Below are positions 37,223-46,798 of a DNA stretch of 64,000 nucleotides, one piece after another. The notes under the pieces are model-generated. The model was not told the origin of the DNA and searched no databases. It saw only the letters and a program-made list of their open reading frames with translations. Both the position numbers and the translations under genes were made by a program. The stretch's first letter is position 1. The number at the start of each line of letters is the position of its first letter. Source of the stretch: Billgrantia lactosivorans (lineage in GTDB: Bacteria > Pseudomonadota > Gammaproteobacteria > Pseudomonadales > Halomonadaceae); assembly GCF_003254665.1 (NCBI RefSeq), contig NZ_QHGY01000001.1:496001-560000 (forward strand). Direction: 5' to 3'.

Positions 37223-38224
37223 ATGTACAAGACATCCTGGATGACGTCTGACATTCTCAGCCGGCTCAACGCCAACGCAGGCATGCTACTGGTGCGCAGC
37301 CTCTGGGATTACTGCCCCGAGCACATGTTCATCGTTCGCGTCGAGGGCCCCGCCGAGTTCGTGATCGAAGCGATGAACCCGACCCGTCGCGCCATGCTGG
37401 GGGATGAGTCCTCCTTCGTCGGCAAGCGCATCGAACAGTTACTGCCTCACCCCATGTGCCACGGGGTGATCGCCAACCTGAGCCGCTGCGTCGAGTGCGG
37501 CAGCCCGATCCGCTACGAAGAGAAAGGGGGCTACATCGACCGCAACGGGATTCGTCAGCAAGGGCACTGGCAGACTCTGCTGGTGCCGATCACCAACCAG
37601 GAAGGGGCCGTCACCCACCTGTTCGGCGTGTCCCGCGACATGTCGTTGCTGCCCGAGCAGCCTCTCGGCGCCAGCCCCGAGAGCAAGGAGTTCGAACGGC
37701 GGGTACACGAGCGAACGGCCGAACTCGTCGCTGCCAACGAGCAGTTGACCCACCTGGCAACGCACGACTACCTCACCGACCTCTACAATCGACGCTACCT
37801 GATGGAACTCGCCGAACTCGAGCTTCGCCGCGTCTCTCGCTATGACCAATCGCTCTGTCTGATGATGCTCGACATCGATCATTTCAAGGGAATCAACGAC
37901 CTCGAGGGGCACCTCGTCGGCGACGAGGCCCTGCGCAGCGTCGCCCGCACGATACTGGCCACGGTCAGGGAGTGTGACCTCGTCGGTCGCTACGGCGGCG
38001 ACGAGTTCCTGATCCTGATGCCGGAAACCACGGCCGACGGCGCGCGGGAGATCGCCGAGCGCCTGTGCCGCACGCTGTCCCAGTCGACTCGGTTCACGAT
38101 CAGCGTCGGTATTGCCAGCCTGGAACCGGACGATCAATTCGTCGTCGACCTGATTCATCGCGCCGACACCATGCTGTTGCAGGCCAAGCGCAACGGCCGC
38201 AATCGCATCGAGTGCGCCGGCTGA
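37223..38224 (+). CDS. PAS-GGDEF diguanylate cyclase
   Basis: 333 residues, no membrane segments. Residues about 25-145 form a PAS-like sensor that contains HPMCHGV and CVECGSP (a C-x2-C pair), possibly a metal or redox site. A short coiled linker follows, then a GGDEF domain (about 175-330). The active site [11 protein letters not shown] is intact, and RECD five residues before it is the c-di-GMP inhibitory (I) site, so it should make c-di-GMP with product inhibition. Divergent from the FNR-type regulator, suggesting oxygen-linked control of c-di-GMP (inference). The first in-frame ATG is used; ATG codons at residues 7 and 21 are alternatives. Confidence 0.88.
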   Translation: MYKTSWMTSDILSRLNANAGMLLVRSLWDYCPEHMFIVRVEGPAEFVIEAMNPTRRAMLGDESSFVGKRIEQLLPHPMCHGVIANLSRCVECGSPIRYEEKGGYIDRNGIRQQGHWQTLLVPITNQEGAVTHLFGVSRDMSLLPEQPLGASPESKEFERRVHERTAELVAANEQLTHLATHDYLTDLYNRRYLMELAELELRRVSRYDQSLCLMMLDIDHFKGINDLEGHLVGDEALRSVARTILATVRECDLVGRYGGDEFLILMPETTADGAREIAERLCRTLSQSTRFTISVGIASLEPDDQFVVDLIHRADTMLLQAKRNGRNRIECAG

Positions 38225-38246
38225 AAGAGGATTGCCGAAGCGTATA

Positions 38247-38284
38247 TTGCGATGCACAAGCAATCCTGTTATGCTGCAGTGCAG
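38247..38284 (+). promoter_or_regulatory. Phasin promoter with PhaR-type operator
   Basis: TTGCGA (38247-38252), 17-base spacer, TATGCT (38270-38275). Overlapping the -10 is CTGC-AGT-GCAG (38274-38284), inside a perfect TGCTGCA/TGCAGCA dyad. CTGC-N3-GCAG is the site described for the PHB-sensing repressor PhaR in Paracoccus, which represses phasin genes. Confidence 0.55.
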
Positions 38285-38335
38285 CAGGACGAATACTCGT
38301 TCGTTATCCATCGCGAACCCGGAGGTTCACAGGAA

Positions 38336-38698
38336 ATGATGAAGACATTCAGCTTCGATACCAAGCCGTTCGAAGCCATGCTTATCGGCCCGGCCCGCGC
38401 CTATGCCGCCCTGAGCATCGACTACACCGAGAAGCTGCTCGCCGCTCAACTGGACACCGCCAAGGCCTACACCGATACCGGCCTGGCCCAGGCCCGCGAA
38501 CTGCTTGACGTGCGCGATGCCGATGGCCTGCGCAGCTATATCGAAGGTCAGCAGCAGTTCGCCAAGAACATGGCCGAGCGCTTCAAGGGCGATGCCGAGA
38601 AGGTCGTCTCCCTGAACCAGGATTTCCTGCAGCAGAGCCAGAAACTCGCCGAGAGCAGCCTCAAGCAGACACAGCAGGCCGCATCCGCGAAGTCGTGA
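38336..38698 (+). CDS. Phasin family protein
   Basis: 120 residues, helical, no signal peptide. Phasins coat polyhydroxyalkanoate granules. Seen: FDTKPFEAMLIGPARAYAALS, LAAQLDTAKAYTDTGLAQARELLDVRDADGLRSYIEGQQQF (family-typical spacing) and a glutamine-rich amphipathic end. ATG at 38336 follows GGAGG at 38321 with 10 bases between; the next codon is also ATG. Preceded by a promoter with a PhaR-like operator and followed by a good terminator, so it is monocistronic. No PHA synthase is in the window. Confidence 0.88.
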   Translation: MMKTFSFDTKPFEAMLIGPARAYAALSIDYTEKLLAAQLDTAKAYTDTGLAQARELLDVRDADGLRSYIEGQQQFAKNMAERFKGDAEKVVSLNQDFLQQSQKLAESSLKQTQQAASAKS

Positions 38699-38723
38699 TA
38701 TTGCCGTAGGCTCACGACCCGAA

Positions 38724-38753
38724 GGCTCATCGAACCCGCTTCGATGGGCCTTT
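38724..38753 (+). terminator. Terminator after the phasin gene
   Basis: GGCTCATCGAA (38724-38734) pairs with TTCGATGGGCC (38740-38750) around a 5-base loop, with one mismatch, followed by TTTC. Confidence 0.65.
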
Positions 38754-38835
38754 CACTCGTCTGTGGAGCTGTCCCCCGCCTCCCCTCATCGTATATGCTC
38801 GATACCCATGGGCATGGCAGGGAGGAAGCGAACGA

Positions 38836-39387
38836 ATGAAAGCCTGGATTCCCCTGGCCCTGGTGGGCCTGATTCTTGCCGGTTGCCAGATGATGGAGCC
38901 GGGCCCGCCCCCCGAGCGTGTCGAAATCATCGAGATCGGCGAGCCCCAGCGTCCCGATGCCGAGCGTCGCGACGAGCAACGCCCCACGGCACCTTCCCGC
39001 GTTGCACGCCAGGTGGCCTTCCCCGCCGACGAGTACGCCGCACTGCCGAAATCAGGTACCGCCTCCATCTCCGGCCGGCTCAGCCTCAACGGCAGCCCGG
39101 GTGCCGGCGAGACCGTTTCCGTCGCCCCCGTGACCACCTATTCGGCCGAAGCCGCGGAACATGCGCTGGCCGGGCGAGCGGTCGAGCCGGCCGACCCTAG
39201 GGCGCGCGAGTACACCCACACGACCCGCACCGACGGCAACGGCAACTTTACCCTGCAAGGCCTTCCCGCCGGCGAGTTCTACGTCTCGGGTAGCGCGGTC
39301 AACCCCGCCAACGGACGGCGCCAGGTCATGCTGCGCCAGGTGTCGCTACGTGACGGTCAGCGCCTCGAGGTCAACCTGAGCCGCTGA
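38836..39387 (+). CDS. Lipoprotein with carboxypeptidase-regulatory-like domain
   Basis: 183 residues. Signal peptide MKAWIPLALVGLILAGC with a lipobox cysteine at residue 17. A charged, low-complexity stretch (residues 24-60) is followed by a beta-sandwich that looks like a carboxypeptidase regulatory-like/CNA-B domain: SISGRLSLNGSPGAGETV, TRTDGNGNFTLQGLPAGEFYVSG and RQVSLRDGQRLEVNL. Probably an outer-membrane lipoprotein of unknown role. Tail to tail with hda, 6 bases apart. Confidence 0.75.
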   Translation: MKAWIPLALVGLILAGCQMMEPGPPPERVEIIEIGEPQRPDAERRDEQRPTAPSRVARQVAFPADEYAALPKSGTASISGRLSLNGSPGAGETVSVAPVTTYSAEAAEHALAGRAVEPADPRAREYTHTTRTDGNGNFTLQGLPAGEFYVSGSAVNPANGRRQVMLRQVSLRDGQRLEVNLSR

Positions 39388-39393
39388 CGAGTG

Positions 39394-40095
39394 CTACCAG
39401 CCCAGTGCCTGCTTGACGAAAGGAATGGTCAGCTTGCGCTGGGCGGAAAGCGAAGCACGATCGAGGAGAGACAGCGCCTCGAACAGCTCGTCCAGGCGCC
39501 TGGGGCCACGATGCAGAATATAGCGCGCCACCTCGTCCGGCAGCTGCATGCCCCGCACGCGGGCACGCAGCTGCAGAGCCTGCAGCCGTTCGCCGTCGTC
39601 CAGCCGCTGGAGATGAAAGGTCACCCCCCAGGTAAGCCGCGAGGCCAGGTCGGGGAGCTTCACCGGCAGCTGCCGGGGCGCCACGGCGGCCGACACCACC
39701 AGCCGCTTGCCGGCATCGCGCAGGCGATTGAAGGCATGGAACAGCCCCTCTTCCCAGCGCCGCCGGCCGATGACGCTATCCACGTCGTCGATGGCCACCA
39801 GGTCGAGGCGCTCGGCATCCTCGAGCATCAAGGGGGGAAAGTGGCCGAGGTCCTGAAGCGGCAGGTAGAGGGCGCGCAGGTCACGATCCGAGGCCGCATG
39901 GCAGGCCGCCTGGAGCAAGTGGCTGCGGCCGCTGCCGGACGCTCCCCACACGTAGAGGAACGGCTCACCGCCATCATCGAGCTGCCGCGAGAGGTGCTCC
40001 ACCAGGCTGGCATTGGCTGCCGGCAGGAAGCTGTCGAAGGTCGCATCGTCGCGCAGCCCCACCCCCAATGGCAGCTGCGCAGGCACTCGGCTCAT
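39394..40095 (-). CDS. hda: DnaA regulatory inactivator Hda
   Basis: 233 residues. AAA+ protein that with the DNA-loaded sliding clamp stimulates DnaA-ATP hydrolysis and limits initiation. Seen: N-terminal clamp-binding QLPL (residues 7-10), degenerate Walker A VWGASGSGRSHLLQA, Walker B LVAIDDVDSV and sensor/arginine-finger region DLASRLTWGVTFHLQ. The start overlaps the perM stop by 4 bases (ATGA). The order purN-purM-perM-hda is conserved in Pseudomonas. Confidence 0.94.
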   Translation of the reverse strand: MSRVPAQLPLGVGLRDDATFDSFLPAANASLVEHLSRQLDDGGEPFLYVWGASGSGRSHLLQAACHAASDRDLRALYLPLQDLGHFPPLMLEDAERLDLVAIDDVDSVIGRRRWEEGLFHAFNRLRDAGKRLVVSAAVAPRQLPVKLPDLASRLTWGVTFHLQRLDDGERLQALQLRARVRGMQLPDEVARYILHRGPRRLDELFEALSLLDRASLSAQRKLTIPFVKQALGW

Positions 40096-41171
40096 GGTGA
40101 ATCCTCGTTGCGATGCTCCGGTCTGTCGACATCGTACAGGGTGCTTCGCTTGTAACGCTCGTGGAGCTCACGCAAGAGTACCATGATCACCGCGGCCACC
40201 GGCAGCGCCAGCAGTACCCCGGTGAAGCCGAACAGGTTGCCTCCCGCCAGCACGGCGAAGATGACCGCCACCGGATGCAGGCCGATGCGATCCCCCAGCA
40301 GCTTGGGCTGCAGCAGCGTGCTCTCCAGGACCTGGCCGATGGAGAAGACCACCACCACCCCGACCAGGGCGAGCCAGGTACCGAACTGGAAGAACGCCAC
40401 CAGCAGCGCCACGCTGATGCCGAGGATGAACCCCAGGAACGGCACGATGCTGGCCAGCCCCGCGATCATGCCGATCAACAGGCCGAAGCGTACACCGACG
40501 AGCGTCAGGCCGAGCGCATAGATGACGCCCAGCGACAGCATGACCAGCAGCTGCCCACGCAGGAAAGCCGAGAGCACCTCGTCGCAGCGGCGGCTCAGGC
40601 GCACCACGTCGGGCTCCCAGCGACGCGGGAGCATGTCATGCAGGTTGGCAATCATCCTGTCCCAGTCGAGCAACAGGTAGAAGGTCACCACCGGGATCAG
40701 CGCCACGTAGGTGACCCAGGAGAGGAAGGCCATGCCCGAGCGACCCACCTGGCCCAGCAGCTGGGCGGCGTACTCTCCGGCATTCTGCCAGTTCTCCGCC
40801 AGCGTCTGCTGGATGGCATCGAGATCGGCGGTCACGTCGAGCCCGACCCAGTCCTGCAGCTGCGGGGCCAGCACGGTCTGTACCCAGGCGAAGATTCCCG
40901 GGATCATCTGGTTGAACTGGCGGATCTGCTGCATGATCAGCGGAATCAGGATCAGCAGGGCGACCGCCAGCAGGATCGACATGATGAGAAATACCGCACA
41001 CACCGCCAGCATGCGCGACAGGCCCAGGCGCTCGAGACGATCGGCCAGGGGATCGCTCAGGTAGGCCAGGATCATGCCGGCGATGAACGGCATGAGCATC
41101 GTTTCCAGCTGGAACAGCAGCCAGACCAGCGCTACTACGCCGAGCAGAATCCACCATTCTCTGCGCATCAC
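40092..41171 (-). CDS. perM: AI-2E family transporter (PerM)
   Basis: 359 residues with seven or eight membrane segments. Family members include the putative autoinducer-2 exporter TqsA and Na+/H+ antiporters; PerM's substrate is unknown. Seen: MLMPFIAGMILAYLSDPLADRLERLGLSR near the start (family signature spread over residues 26-55), a soluble loop around residues 75-150, and FGLLIGMIAGLASIVPFLGF. Translationally coupled to hda. Divergent from purM, with a TACAAT -10-like element (41221-41226) in the gap for purM. Confidence 0.9.
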   Translation of the reverse strand: MMRREWWILLGVVALVWLLFQLETMLMPFIAGMILAYLSDPLADRLERLGLSRMLAVCAVFLIMSILLAVALLILIPLIMQQIRQFNQMIPGIFAWVQTVLAPQLQDWVGLDVTADLDAIQQTLAENWQNAGEYAAQLLGQVGRSGMAFLSWVTYVALIPVVTFYLLLDWDRMIANLHDMLPRRWEPDVVRLSRRCDEVLSAFLRGQLLVMLSLGVIYALGLTLVGVRFGLLIGMIAGLASIVPFLGFILGISVALLVAFFQFGTWLALVGVVVVFSIGQVLESTLLQPKLLGDRIGLHPVAVIFAVLAGGNLFGFTGVLLALPVAAVIMVLLRELHERYKRSTLYDVDRPEHRNEDSP

Positions 41172-41324
41172 ACCTCCCTGCGTTAGTCGTTCACGGCGAT
41201 GCGAGCCGTGTTTCGTGATGCTACAATTCCGGCCCGATCTTGCCCACTGCTTTGGCCATCAGGCAACGCTTCGCCTGGTGCAGCCAACGGACCATCAACC
41301 GCGATTCTTCCTACAGGACAGGCC

Positions 41325-42401
41325 ATGACCGACTCCACCTCTCACGACAACGCCAAGGCTTCGCTGAGCTACAAGGATGCCGGCGTGGACATCGATGCCG
41401 GCAATGCCCTGGTCGATCGCATCAAGGGCGTCGCGAAGCGCACCATGCGCCCCGAGGTGATGGGTGGGCTGGGAGGCTTCGGCGCCCTGTGCCAGCTGCC
41501 CTCCGGCTATCGCGAACCGGTACTGGTCTCCGGGACCGACGGCGTGGGTACCAAGCTGCGCCTGGCCATGGACCTGGGTCGCCACGACACCATCGGCATC
41601 GACCTGGTCGCCATGTGCGTCAACGACCTGGTGGTGGCCGGCGCCGAACCGCTGTTCTTCCTCGACTACTATGCCACGGGCAGGCTCGAGGTGGACATCG
41701 CCGCCGACGTCGTCGCCGGCATCGGCGAAGGCTGCGAGCGCGCCGGCTGTGCGCTGGTCGGCGGCGAGACCGCCGAGATGCCGGGCATGTACGAGGGCAG
41801 CGACTACGATCTGGCCGGCTTCTGCGTCGGCGTGGTGGAGAAATCCGAGATTCTCGACGGCAGCAAGGTCGGCGAGGGCGACGTGCTGCTGGGCATGGCC
41901 TCCAGCGGCGCACACTCCAATGGCTATTCGCTGATTCGCAAGATCCTCGAGGTCAGCGGCGCATCGCTGGATACCGCCGTCGACGGTCAGTCGCTGGGCG
42001 ATGCCCTGCTCGCGCCGACGCGCATCTACGTCAAGCCGCTGCTCTCGCTGATCAAGGAGAGCGGCGTCACGGTGCACGCCCTGTCGCACATCACCGGCGG
42101 CGGCCTGCTGGAGAACGTGCCGCGCGTGCTGCCGGAGACGCTGGGCGCTCGTATCGACGTCAAGAGCTGGAGCCGTCCGGCGCTGTTCGACTGGCTGCAG
42201 GAACAGGGCAACGTGGCGGAGGAAGAAATGTACCGCGTGCTCAACTGCGGCATCGGCATGGTCATCGTGGTGCCCGCCGACCAGGCCGACCAGGCCCGCG
42301 CCCACCTGCAGGCCCAGGGCGAGACGGTCTATCGCATCGGCGAAATCGTCGCCCGCGACGAAGGCGGGTCGGCCGTGCAACTGGAGAACCTCGAGGCATG
42401 A
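41325..42401 (+). CDS. purM: Phosphoribosylformylglycinamidine cyclo-ligase
   Basis: 358 residues. AIR synthetase, step 5 of purine synthesis. Seen: [22 protein letters not shown] at the N-terminus, [33 protein letters not shown] as the ATP/metal region, [12 protein letters not shown] and [16 protein letters not shown]. The ATG at 41325 is canonical. The stop overlaps the purN start by 4 bases. Confidence 0.97.
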   Translation: MTDSTSHDNAKASLSYKDAGVDIDAGNALVDRIKGVAKRTMRPEVMGGLGGFGALCQLPSGYREPVLVSGTDGVGTKLRLAMDLGRHDTIGIDLVAMCVNDLVVAGAEPLFFLDYYATGRLEVDIAADVVAGIGEGCERAGCALVGGETAEMPGMYEGSDYDLAGFCVGVVEKSEILDGSKVGEGDVLLGMASSGAHSNGYSLIRKILEVSGASLDTAVDGQSLGDALLAPTRIYVKPLLSLIKESGVTVHALSHITGGGLLENVPRVLPETLGARIDVKSWSRPALFDWLQEQGNVAEEEMYRVLNCGIGMVIVVPADQADQARAHLQAQGETVYRIGEIVARDEGGSAVQLENLEA

Positions 42402-43126
42402 GCGAGACCTATCCCGGCGATACCCTCAACGACCTGACGCCCGAGCCGACCGGCGCACGCCGCGTGGTGGTGCTGATCTCCGGCAACGGCAGCAACCTGC
42501 AGGCGCTGATCGACGAGCAGACCCACGACCGGCTGGGCGGCGAGATCGTCGCCGTGATCTCCAACGTGGCGGACGCCTACGGCCTGCAGCGCGCGCGCGA
42601 CGCCGGCATCGATGCCGTGGTACTGCCGCACGGCGAGTACGACAGCCGTGAGGCCTACGACGGCGCGCTGATCAAGGTGATCGAGCGCCACGAACCCGAC
42701 CTGGTGGTGCTCGCCGGCTTCATGCGCATCCTCAGCTCGCGCTTCGTGCAGCGCTTCCACGGCCGCATGCTCAACATCCACCCCTCACTGCTGCCCGCCT
42801 ACCGCGGCCTCGACACCCACGCCAAGGCGCTGGCCGACGGTGTGGCCGAGCACGGCTGCAGCGTGCACTTCGTCACCGAGGAGCTCGACGGCGGACCGGT
42901 AGCGATCCAGGCCGTGGTGGCGGTGAGCGAGGGTGAGACCGAGGCCAGCCTCAAGGAGAAGGTGCATGCCCGCGAGCACCTGATCTACCCCATCGCGGTG
43001 AAGTGGTTTCTGGAAGGCCGACTGCGCCTCGAGGGCGACACCGCCGTGCTCGATGGCACTCCGCTGCCGCCCCAAGGGCTACGCCTCTCCCACGCCGACG
43101 CCGCCGAAGAATTGGATGAAGAGTAG
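42398..43126 (+). CDS. purN: Phosphoribosylglycinamide formyltransferase PurN
   Basis: 242 residues, about 30 longer than E. coli PurN (212) through N-terminal (residues 1-18) and C-terminal extensions. Transfers formyl from 10-formyl-THF to GAR. Seen: [40 protein letters not shown] (the NIHPS catalytic block), [19 protein letters not shown] with the catalytic aspartate. Begins in the purM stop (ATGA). Convergent with dcd, 3 bases apart. Confidence 0.96.
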   Translation: MSETYPGDTLNDLTPEPTGARRVVVLISGNGSNLQALIDEQTHDRLGGEIVAVISNVADAYGLQRARDAGIDAVVLPHGEYDSREAYDGALIKVIERHEPDLVVLAGFMRILSSRFVQRFHGRMLNIHPSLLPAYRGLDTHAKALADGVAEHGCSVHFVTEELDGGPVAIQAVVAVSEGETEASLKEKVHAREHLIYPIAVKWFLEGRLRLEGDTAVLDGTPLPPQGLRLSHADAAEELDEE

Positions 43127-43129
43127 CCA

Positions 43130-43696
43130 TCAAGTACGGGGCAAGGTGACCCCCCTCTGCCCCATGTACTTGCCGCCCCGATCCTTGTAGGAGGTGTCGC
43201 ACACCTCGTCCGACTCCAGGAACAGCATCTGCGCCACGCCCTCGTTGGCGTAGATCTTGGCCGGCAGGTTGGTGGTGTTGGAGAACTCCAGGGTCACGTG
43301 TCCCTCCCACTCCGGCTCCAGCGGTGTGACATTGACGATGATGCCGCAGCGGGCGTAGGTCGACTTGCCCAGACAGATGGTTAGCACGCTGCGCGGAATG
43401 CGAAAGTACTCCACGGTCCGCGCCAGGGCAAAGGAGTTGGGCGGGATGATGCAGACGTCGCCCTTGATGTCGACGAAGCTCTTCTCGTCGAAGGCCTTGG
43501 GATCGACCACGGCCGAGTGGATGTTGGTGAACACCTTGAACTCGTCGGCACAGCGCACATCGTAGCCGTAGCTGGAAGTCCCGAACGAGATCACCCGCTG
43601 ATCGTTCACGTAACGTACCTGGTCGGCTTCGAAGGGTTCGATCATGCCTTCCCGCTCGGCCATGCGGCGGATCCAACTGTCGGGCTTGATGCTCAT
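43130..43696 (-). CDS. dcd: dCTP deaminase
   Basis: 188 residues. Deaminates dCTP to dUTP, the main route to dTTP in Gram-negatives. Seen: [13 protein letters not shown] (canonical start), [18 protein letters not shown], the catalytic [45 protein letters not shown] (in overlapping blocks) and C-terminal [12 protein letters not shown]. Complete length. Downstream of apbC on the same strand, with a palindrome in the gap. Confidence 0.97.
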   Translation of the reverse strand: MSIKPDSWIRRMAEREGMIEPFEADQVRYVNDQRVISFGTSSYGYDVRCADEFKVFTNIHSAVVDPKAFDEKSFVDIKGDVCIIPPNSFALARTVEYFRIPRSVLTICLGKSTYARCGIIVNVTPLEPEWEGHVTLEFSNTTNLPAKIYANEGVAQMLFLESDEVCDTSYKDRGGKYMGQRGVTLPRT

Positions 43697-43729
43697 GGGA
43701 CGTCCTGATGTTGTGCCGGAACATGAAGT

Positions 43730-43752
43730 AGGGCCGCTATCATAGCGGCCCT
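43730..43752. repeat. Perfect 11-bp inverted repeat with a 1-base centre
   Basis: AGGGCCGCTAT-C-ATAGCGGCCCT in the gap between apbC and dcd, about 34 bases before the dcd start and 48 after the apbC stop. With a 1-base centre the RNA hairpin would lose its inner pairs, so it may be either an apbC terminator or a DNA operator for dcd. No T-tract. Confidence 0.6.
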
Positions 43753-43800
43753 GACAGCAGGCGTCACGACCCGGGGTCAACACCCCGGCGCAGCGCGACC

Positions 43801-44607
43801 TCAGTCGCTGAACGAAATGCTCGGCCCTTCGTCCGGCGCGTGCCCCTGGAGCGCCTCCGCGATGTCGCGCGCCATGGCGCGGAAGGTGGCGGTCACCTCC
43901 CCCTCCGGCTCGGCGACCACCGTCGGTCGCCCACCATCCACCTGCTCGCGGATCGACAGCGCCAGCGGCAGCCTGCCCAGCACGCGGGTCTGGTACTCAG
44001 TGGCGATACGCTCGCCGCCCCCCTCGCCGAAGATCGGTTCGGCATGGCCGCACCGGGAACACACGTGAAGGCTCATGTTCTCCACCACGCCGAGCACTGG
44101 CACGTTGACCTTGCGGAACATCTCGATCCCCTTGCGGGCGTCCAGCAGGGCGATGTCCTGGGGCGTGGTCACGATCACCGCGCCGTCCACCGGCACCTTC
44201 TGCGCCAGCGTCAACTGGATGTCGCCGGTACCCGGCGGCATGTCGATGAACAGCACGTCGAGGTCCTGCCAGGCGGTCTGGGTCAGCAGCTGCTGGAAGG
44301 CCCCGGCCACCATCGGCCCGCGCCACACCATGGGCTCCCGCGTATCCACCATGAAGGCCATCGACATGGCCTGCACGCCGTGCGTTTCCAACGGCCGGAA
44401 CCTGTTTTCGCCGGCCTGCTGGGGCCTGACGCCTTCCGGCACGCCCAGCATCTGGGCCTGACTCGGGCCATGGATGTCGGCATCGAGGATGCCCACCCGA
44501 TAGCCTTCGGCCACCATCGCCAGCGCCAGGTTGACGGTGACGGTGGACTTACCCACTCCGCCCTTGCCGGATGCCACGGCCACGATATGCTTGACCCCTT
44601 CGATCAC
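43801..44607 (-). CDS. apbC: Iron-sulfur cluster carrier Mrp/ApbC
   Basis: 268 residues. P-loop scaffold that binds and transfers Fe-S clusters. Seen: deviant Walker [58 protein letters not shown] and the cluster-binding CxxC in HVCSRCGH. It lacks the N-terminal FeS-assembly (DUF59) domain of E. coli Mrp, which is why it is about 100 residues shorter; start 44607 directly precedes the P-loop and upstream sequence is not coding. Confidence 0.94.
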   Translation of the reverse strand: MIEGVKHIVAVASGKGGVGKSTVTVNLALAMVAEGYRVGILDADIHGPSQAQMLGVPEGVRPQQAGENRFRPLETHGVQAMSMAFMVDTREPMVWRGPMVAGAFQQLLTQTAWQDLDVLFIDMPPGTGDIQLTLAQKVPVDGAVIVTTPQDIALLDARKGIEMFRKVNVPVLGVVENMSLHVCSRCGHAEPIFGEGGGERIATEYQTRVLGRLPLALSIREQVDGGRPTVVAEPEGEVTATFRAMARDIAEALQGHAPDEGPSISFSD

Positions 44608-44760
44608 GACTCACTCCTTGCTTGGTTGCACACGGCAGCACGTCTCAGTCTGTTCCGACAGTATACGCGCCGATCCCGCTGGCTGGCATGAGCGTGACGA
44701 CACGCCGCGGAACGATTTGCGGCGAGCCGAGGCCCGCCGCATCGTCAGATGTCCAGGCGC

Positions 44761-45864
44761 TCAACCGCGCTCGGCATCGGCAGGCTTTTCCTGTTGGTCT
44801 TGCTGTTGGTCTTCCTGTTGCTCTTCCTGTTGCTCTTCCTGGTCCTGGCCCGTGTCCTGGTCCTGGCTCGGTTCACTATCGAGTTCGAAGCCGGCCAGGG
44901 TGTCGCGCCACTGCGCCAGCTCGGCTTCGAGCTGCTGCAGCTGCCGCTGCCGCCGCTCCAACTGGGCCTCGGTCTCGTCGAGGTCGCTGCGACCGGATTC
45001 GATCTCTTCGCTCAGCCGGTCACGCTCCTCACGCATCGACTCGAGCTCGGAACCGGCTTCGTCACGCTGCTCACGCATGTCGCCCACCTCGCTCTCGAGC
45101 TCGCCACGCCGTTCCTCTAGGGCCTCGATATCGCTCTCCAGCGTGTCGAGGCTCTGCTGGCGCTCCTCAATCGCCTCGTTGAGCTTGGCGAGTCGCTCTT
45201 CGGCGCTCTCGGCCTCTTCGCGCGACTGGCTGAGCTTGTCGGCAAGCTGCTCGAGCTCGGTTTCCGCCTCCTGGCGCGCCTCCTCCGCCTGCTGACGCTC
45301 ATCCTCGGCGGCCTGGCGTGACTCTTCCGCCTCCTGGCGCGCGTTTTCGGCGTCCTGACGTGCCGCTTCGGCATCGGCGCGCGCCTGGTCCACACTCTCA
45401 TAGTCCTCGCGCAATGCGGTGAGGCTCTCCTCCACCTCGGCCTGCTCGCCGCGGCGCGCCTCCAGCTCGCTCTCCTGCGCCGCCAGTTCCTCCTGCAGCG
45501 CTTCGAGGCGGGACCGGGCCTCAGCGGCCTGTTCCTCGATTCGCTCGATCTCGCCACGTGCGGCCTGCTGCTCCTCGCCCATGGCAGCCTCTACCGATTG
45601 GCGCTCCTCCTCGAGCTCGGCCAGCCGCTGCTGCTGCGTCTCGATATCTTCTCCGGCCTGATTGCGCTCGTTGAGCTCCGCAAGCAGCTCCTGATGCTCA
45701 CCTTCGACGGTCTCCAGCTGCTCCTCCAGCGCTTGGCTGCGCTCTCGATGTCCGCTGGCACTGTTGTGAGCCATGATTGCCCAGATGATGGCGAGTACGG
45801 CCACGGCGACCAGGGCCATGACGCGCCTGTCCTTGTAGAGTGGGCTTTCGGGTGTCTCCGACAT
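44761..45864 (-). CDS. Single-pass membrane protein with a long coiled coil and Q/E-rich tail
   Basis: 367 residues; no family recognised. A short cytosolic N-terminus is followed by one hydrophobic helix (residues 15-32, VMALVAVAVLAIIWAIMA). Residues about 38-320 form an almost unbroken coiled coil rich in A, E, Q and R, with a central 7-residue pattern such as ARQDAEN / ARQEAEE / SRQAAED / ERQQAEE. The last 35 residues are nearly all Q, E and D. It could span the periplasm as a rod or tether. Overall layout recalls TolA-like or chemotaxis-like stalks, but no terminal domain is visible. The gene is alone, 153 bases after apbC start region and read toward it. Confidence 0.75.
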   Translation of the reverse strand: MSETPESPLYKDRRVMALVAVAVLAIIWAIMAHNSASGHRERSQALEEQLETVEGEHQELLAELNERNQAGEDIETQQQRLAELEEERQSVEAAMGEEQQAARGEIERIEEQAAEARSRLEALQEELAAQESELEARRGEQAEVEESLTALREDYESVDQARADAEAARQDAENARQEAEESRQAAEDERQQAEEARQEAETELEQLADKLSQSREEAESAEERLAKLNEAIEERQQSLDTLESDIEALEERRGELESEVGDMREQRDEAGSELESMREERDRLSEEIESGRSDLDETEAQLERRQRQLQQLEAELAQWRDTLAGFELDSEPSQDQDTGQDQEEQQEEQQEDQQQDQQEKPADAERG

Positions 45865-46039
45865 TGGCTAGACCCTCCAGATGGTCCGTATTTGCCGCCG
45901 CCGGCCGGCGACAGCTGTGTCTCGGGAATGCTGACAACCGCTCCTTCCTCAGCATACATAGCCATGGCCACCGGCGAAAGGAAGCCATCCGCCACTACCG
46001 CTCGCGACTCCGGCGATGTCACGCGAAGCCGGCCCATGC

Positions 46040-46639
46040 TCAAGGCGAAGCCACGCGCCAACGGGAAAGCCAGGGTGTCCCTCGGACTTCGACGTCGAGG
46101 GCACGCAGCCAACGTGCCACGACCAGGTTCGACTGGTGGACAGCGGAATATTTCCGCGGATAAGGGACGAAGGCCAGCCCGAACTCTTCACTCGCCACCG
46201 GCTCGACCGCGGCGTCCTCGAAGTGCGCGTCGAGACGTCGCCGCAGGGCCTGGACGCGCCACGCGTCGACGCGAAGCCGATAGGCCTTGACGAGGCCCTC
46301 CGGGGCCAGCCGATGGAACTGTTGCGGTGACGTAATCCCGGGATGCTCGGCGCGCCCCAACCCGGACGCCGTCGGCCACAGCATGGCGGCAGCGCCGGCC
46401 GCCAGATGGCGTCGACCTTCGACGTACCAGCGCCATTCGCCATAGCTGTAGCGAGTGACGCCCCCCTCCTCGCGCGGCAGCACAAGGCTCGAGTGACGAC
46501 CATGATCGAGCAGGTAGACATCGACGGGGCGGGCGATCGAATCGGCTTCTGGCGGCAGCACACGACCGACGCAGCCGGTCAGCGTCAGCGCGCACAGGAG
46601 GGTAACCAACCAGCACCGCAGATAGCCAGGATGCCGCAT
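46040..46639 (-). CDS. DUF2459-type lipoprotein
   Basis: 199 residues from the ATG at 46639. Signal peptide with lipobox LTLTGC (cysteine near residue 23). The conserved block VYLLDHGRHSSLVLP followed by RYSYGEWRWYVEGRR matches the DUF2459 family, whose function is unknown; the H-G-R-H residues and the later serine could suggest a hydrolase, which is not established. No operon partners. The 175-base gap to the coiled-coil gene holds nothing recognisable. Confidence 0.75.
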   Translation of the reverse strand: MRHPGYLRCWLVTLLCALTLTGCVGRVLPPEADSIARPVDVYLLDHGRHSSLVLPREEGGVTRYSYGEWRWYVEGRRHLAAGAAAMLWPTASGLGRAEHPGITSPQQFHRLAPEGLVKAYRLRVDAWRVQALRRRLDAHFEDAAVEPVASEEFGLAFVPYPRKYSAVHQSNLVVARWLRALDVEVRGTPWLSRWRVASP

Positions 46640-46798
46640 GTCCGCCTCGTTCGGGTTGACTGAGGCAGCCGTCGAAGGTCCGGTGGAGTGGCCGTTCCGA
46701 GGCCCCGACAGGAGTGCGCCGCCATTCGACGACCACGTCCCTGCCAGGGTGCGCCCATGCACGCCAGGCGATACGGATTGCCGGCGTGTGCGGCCGGG

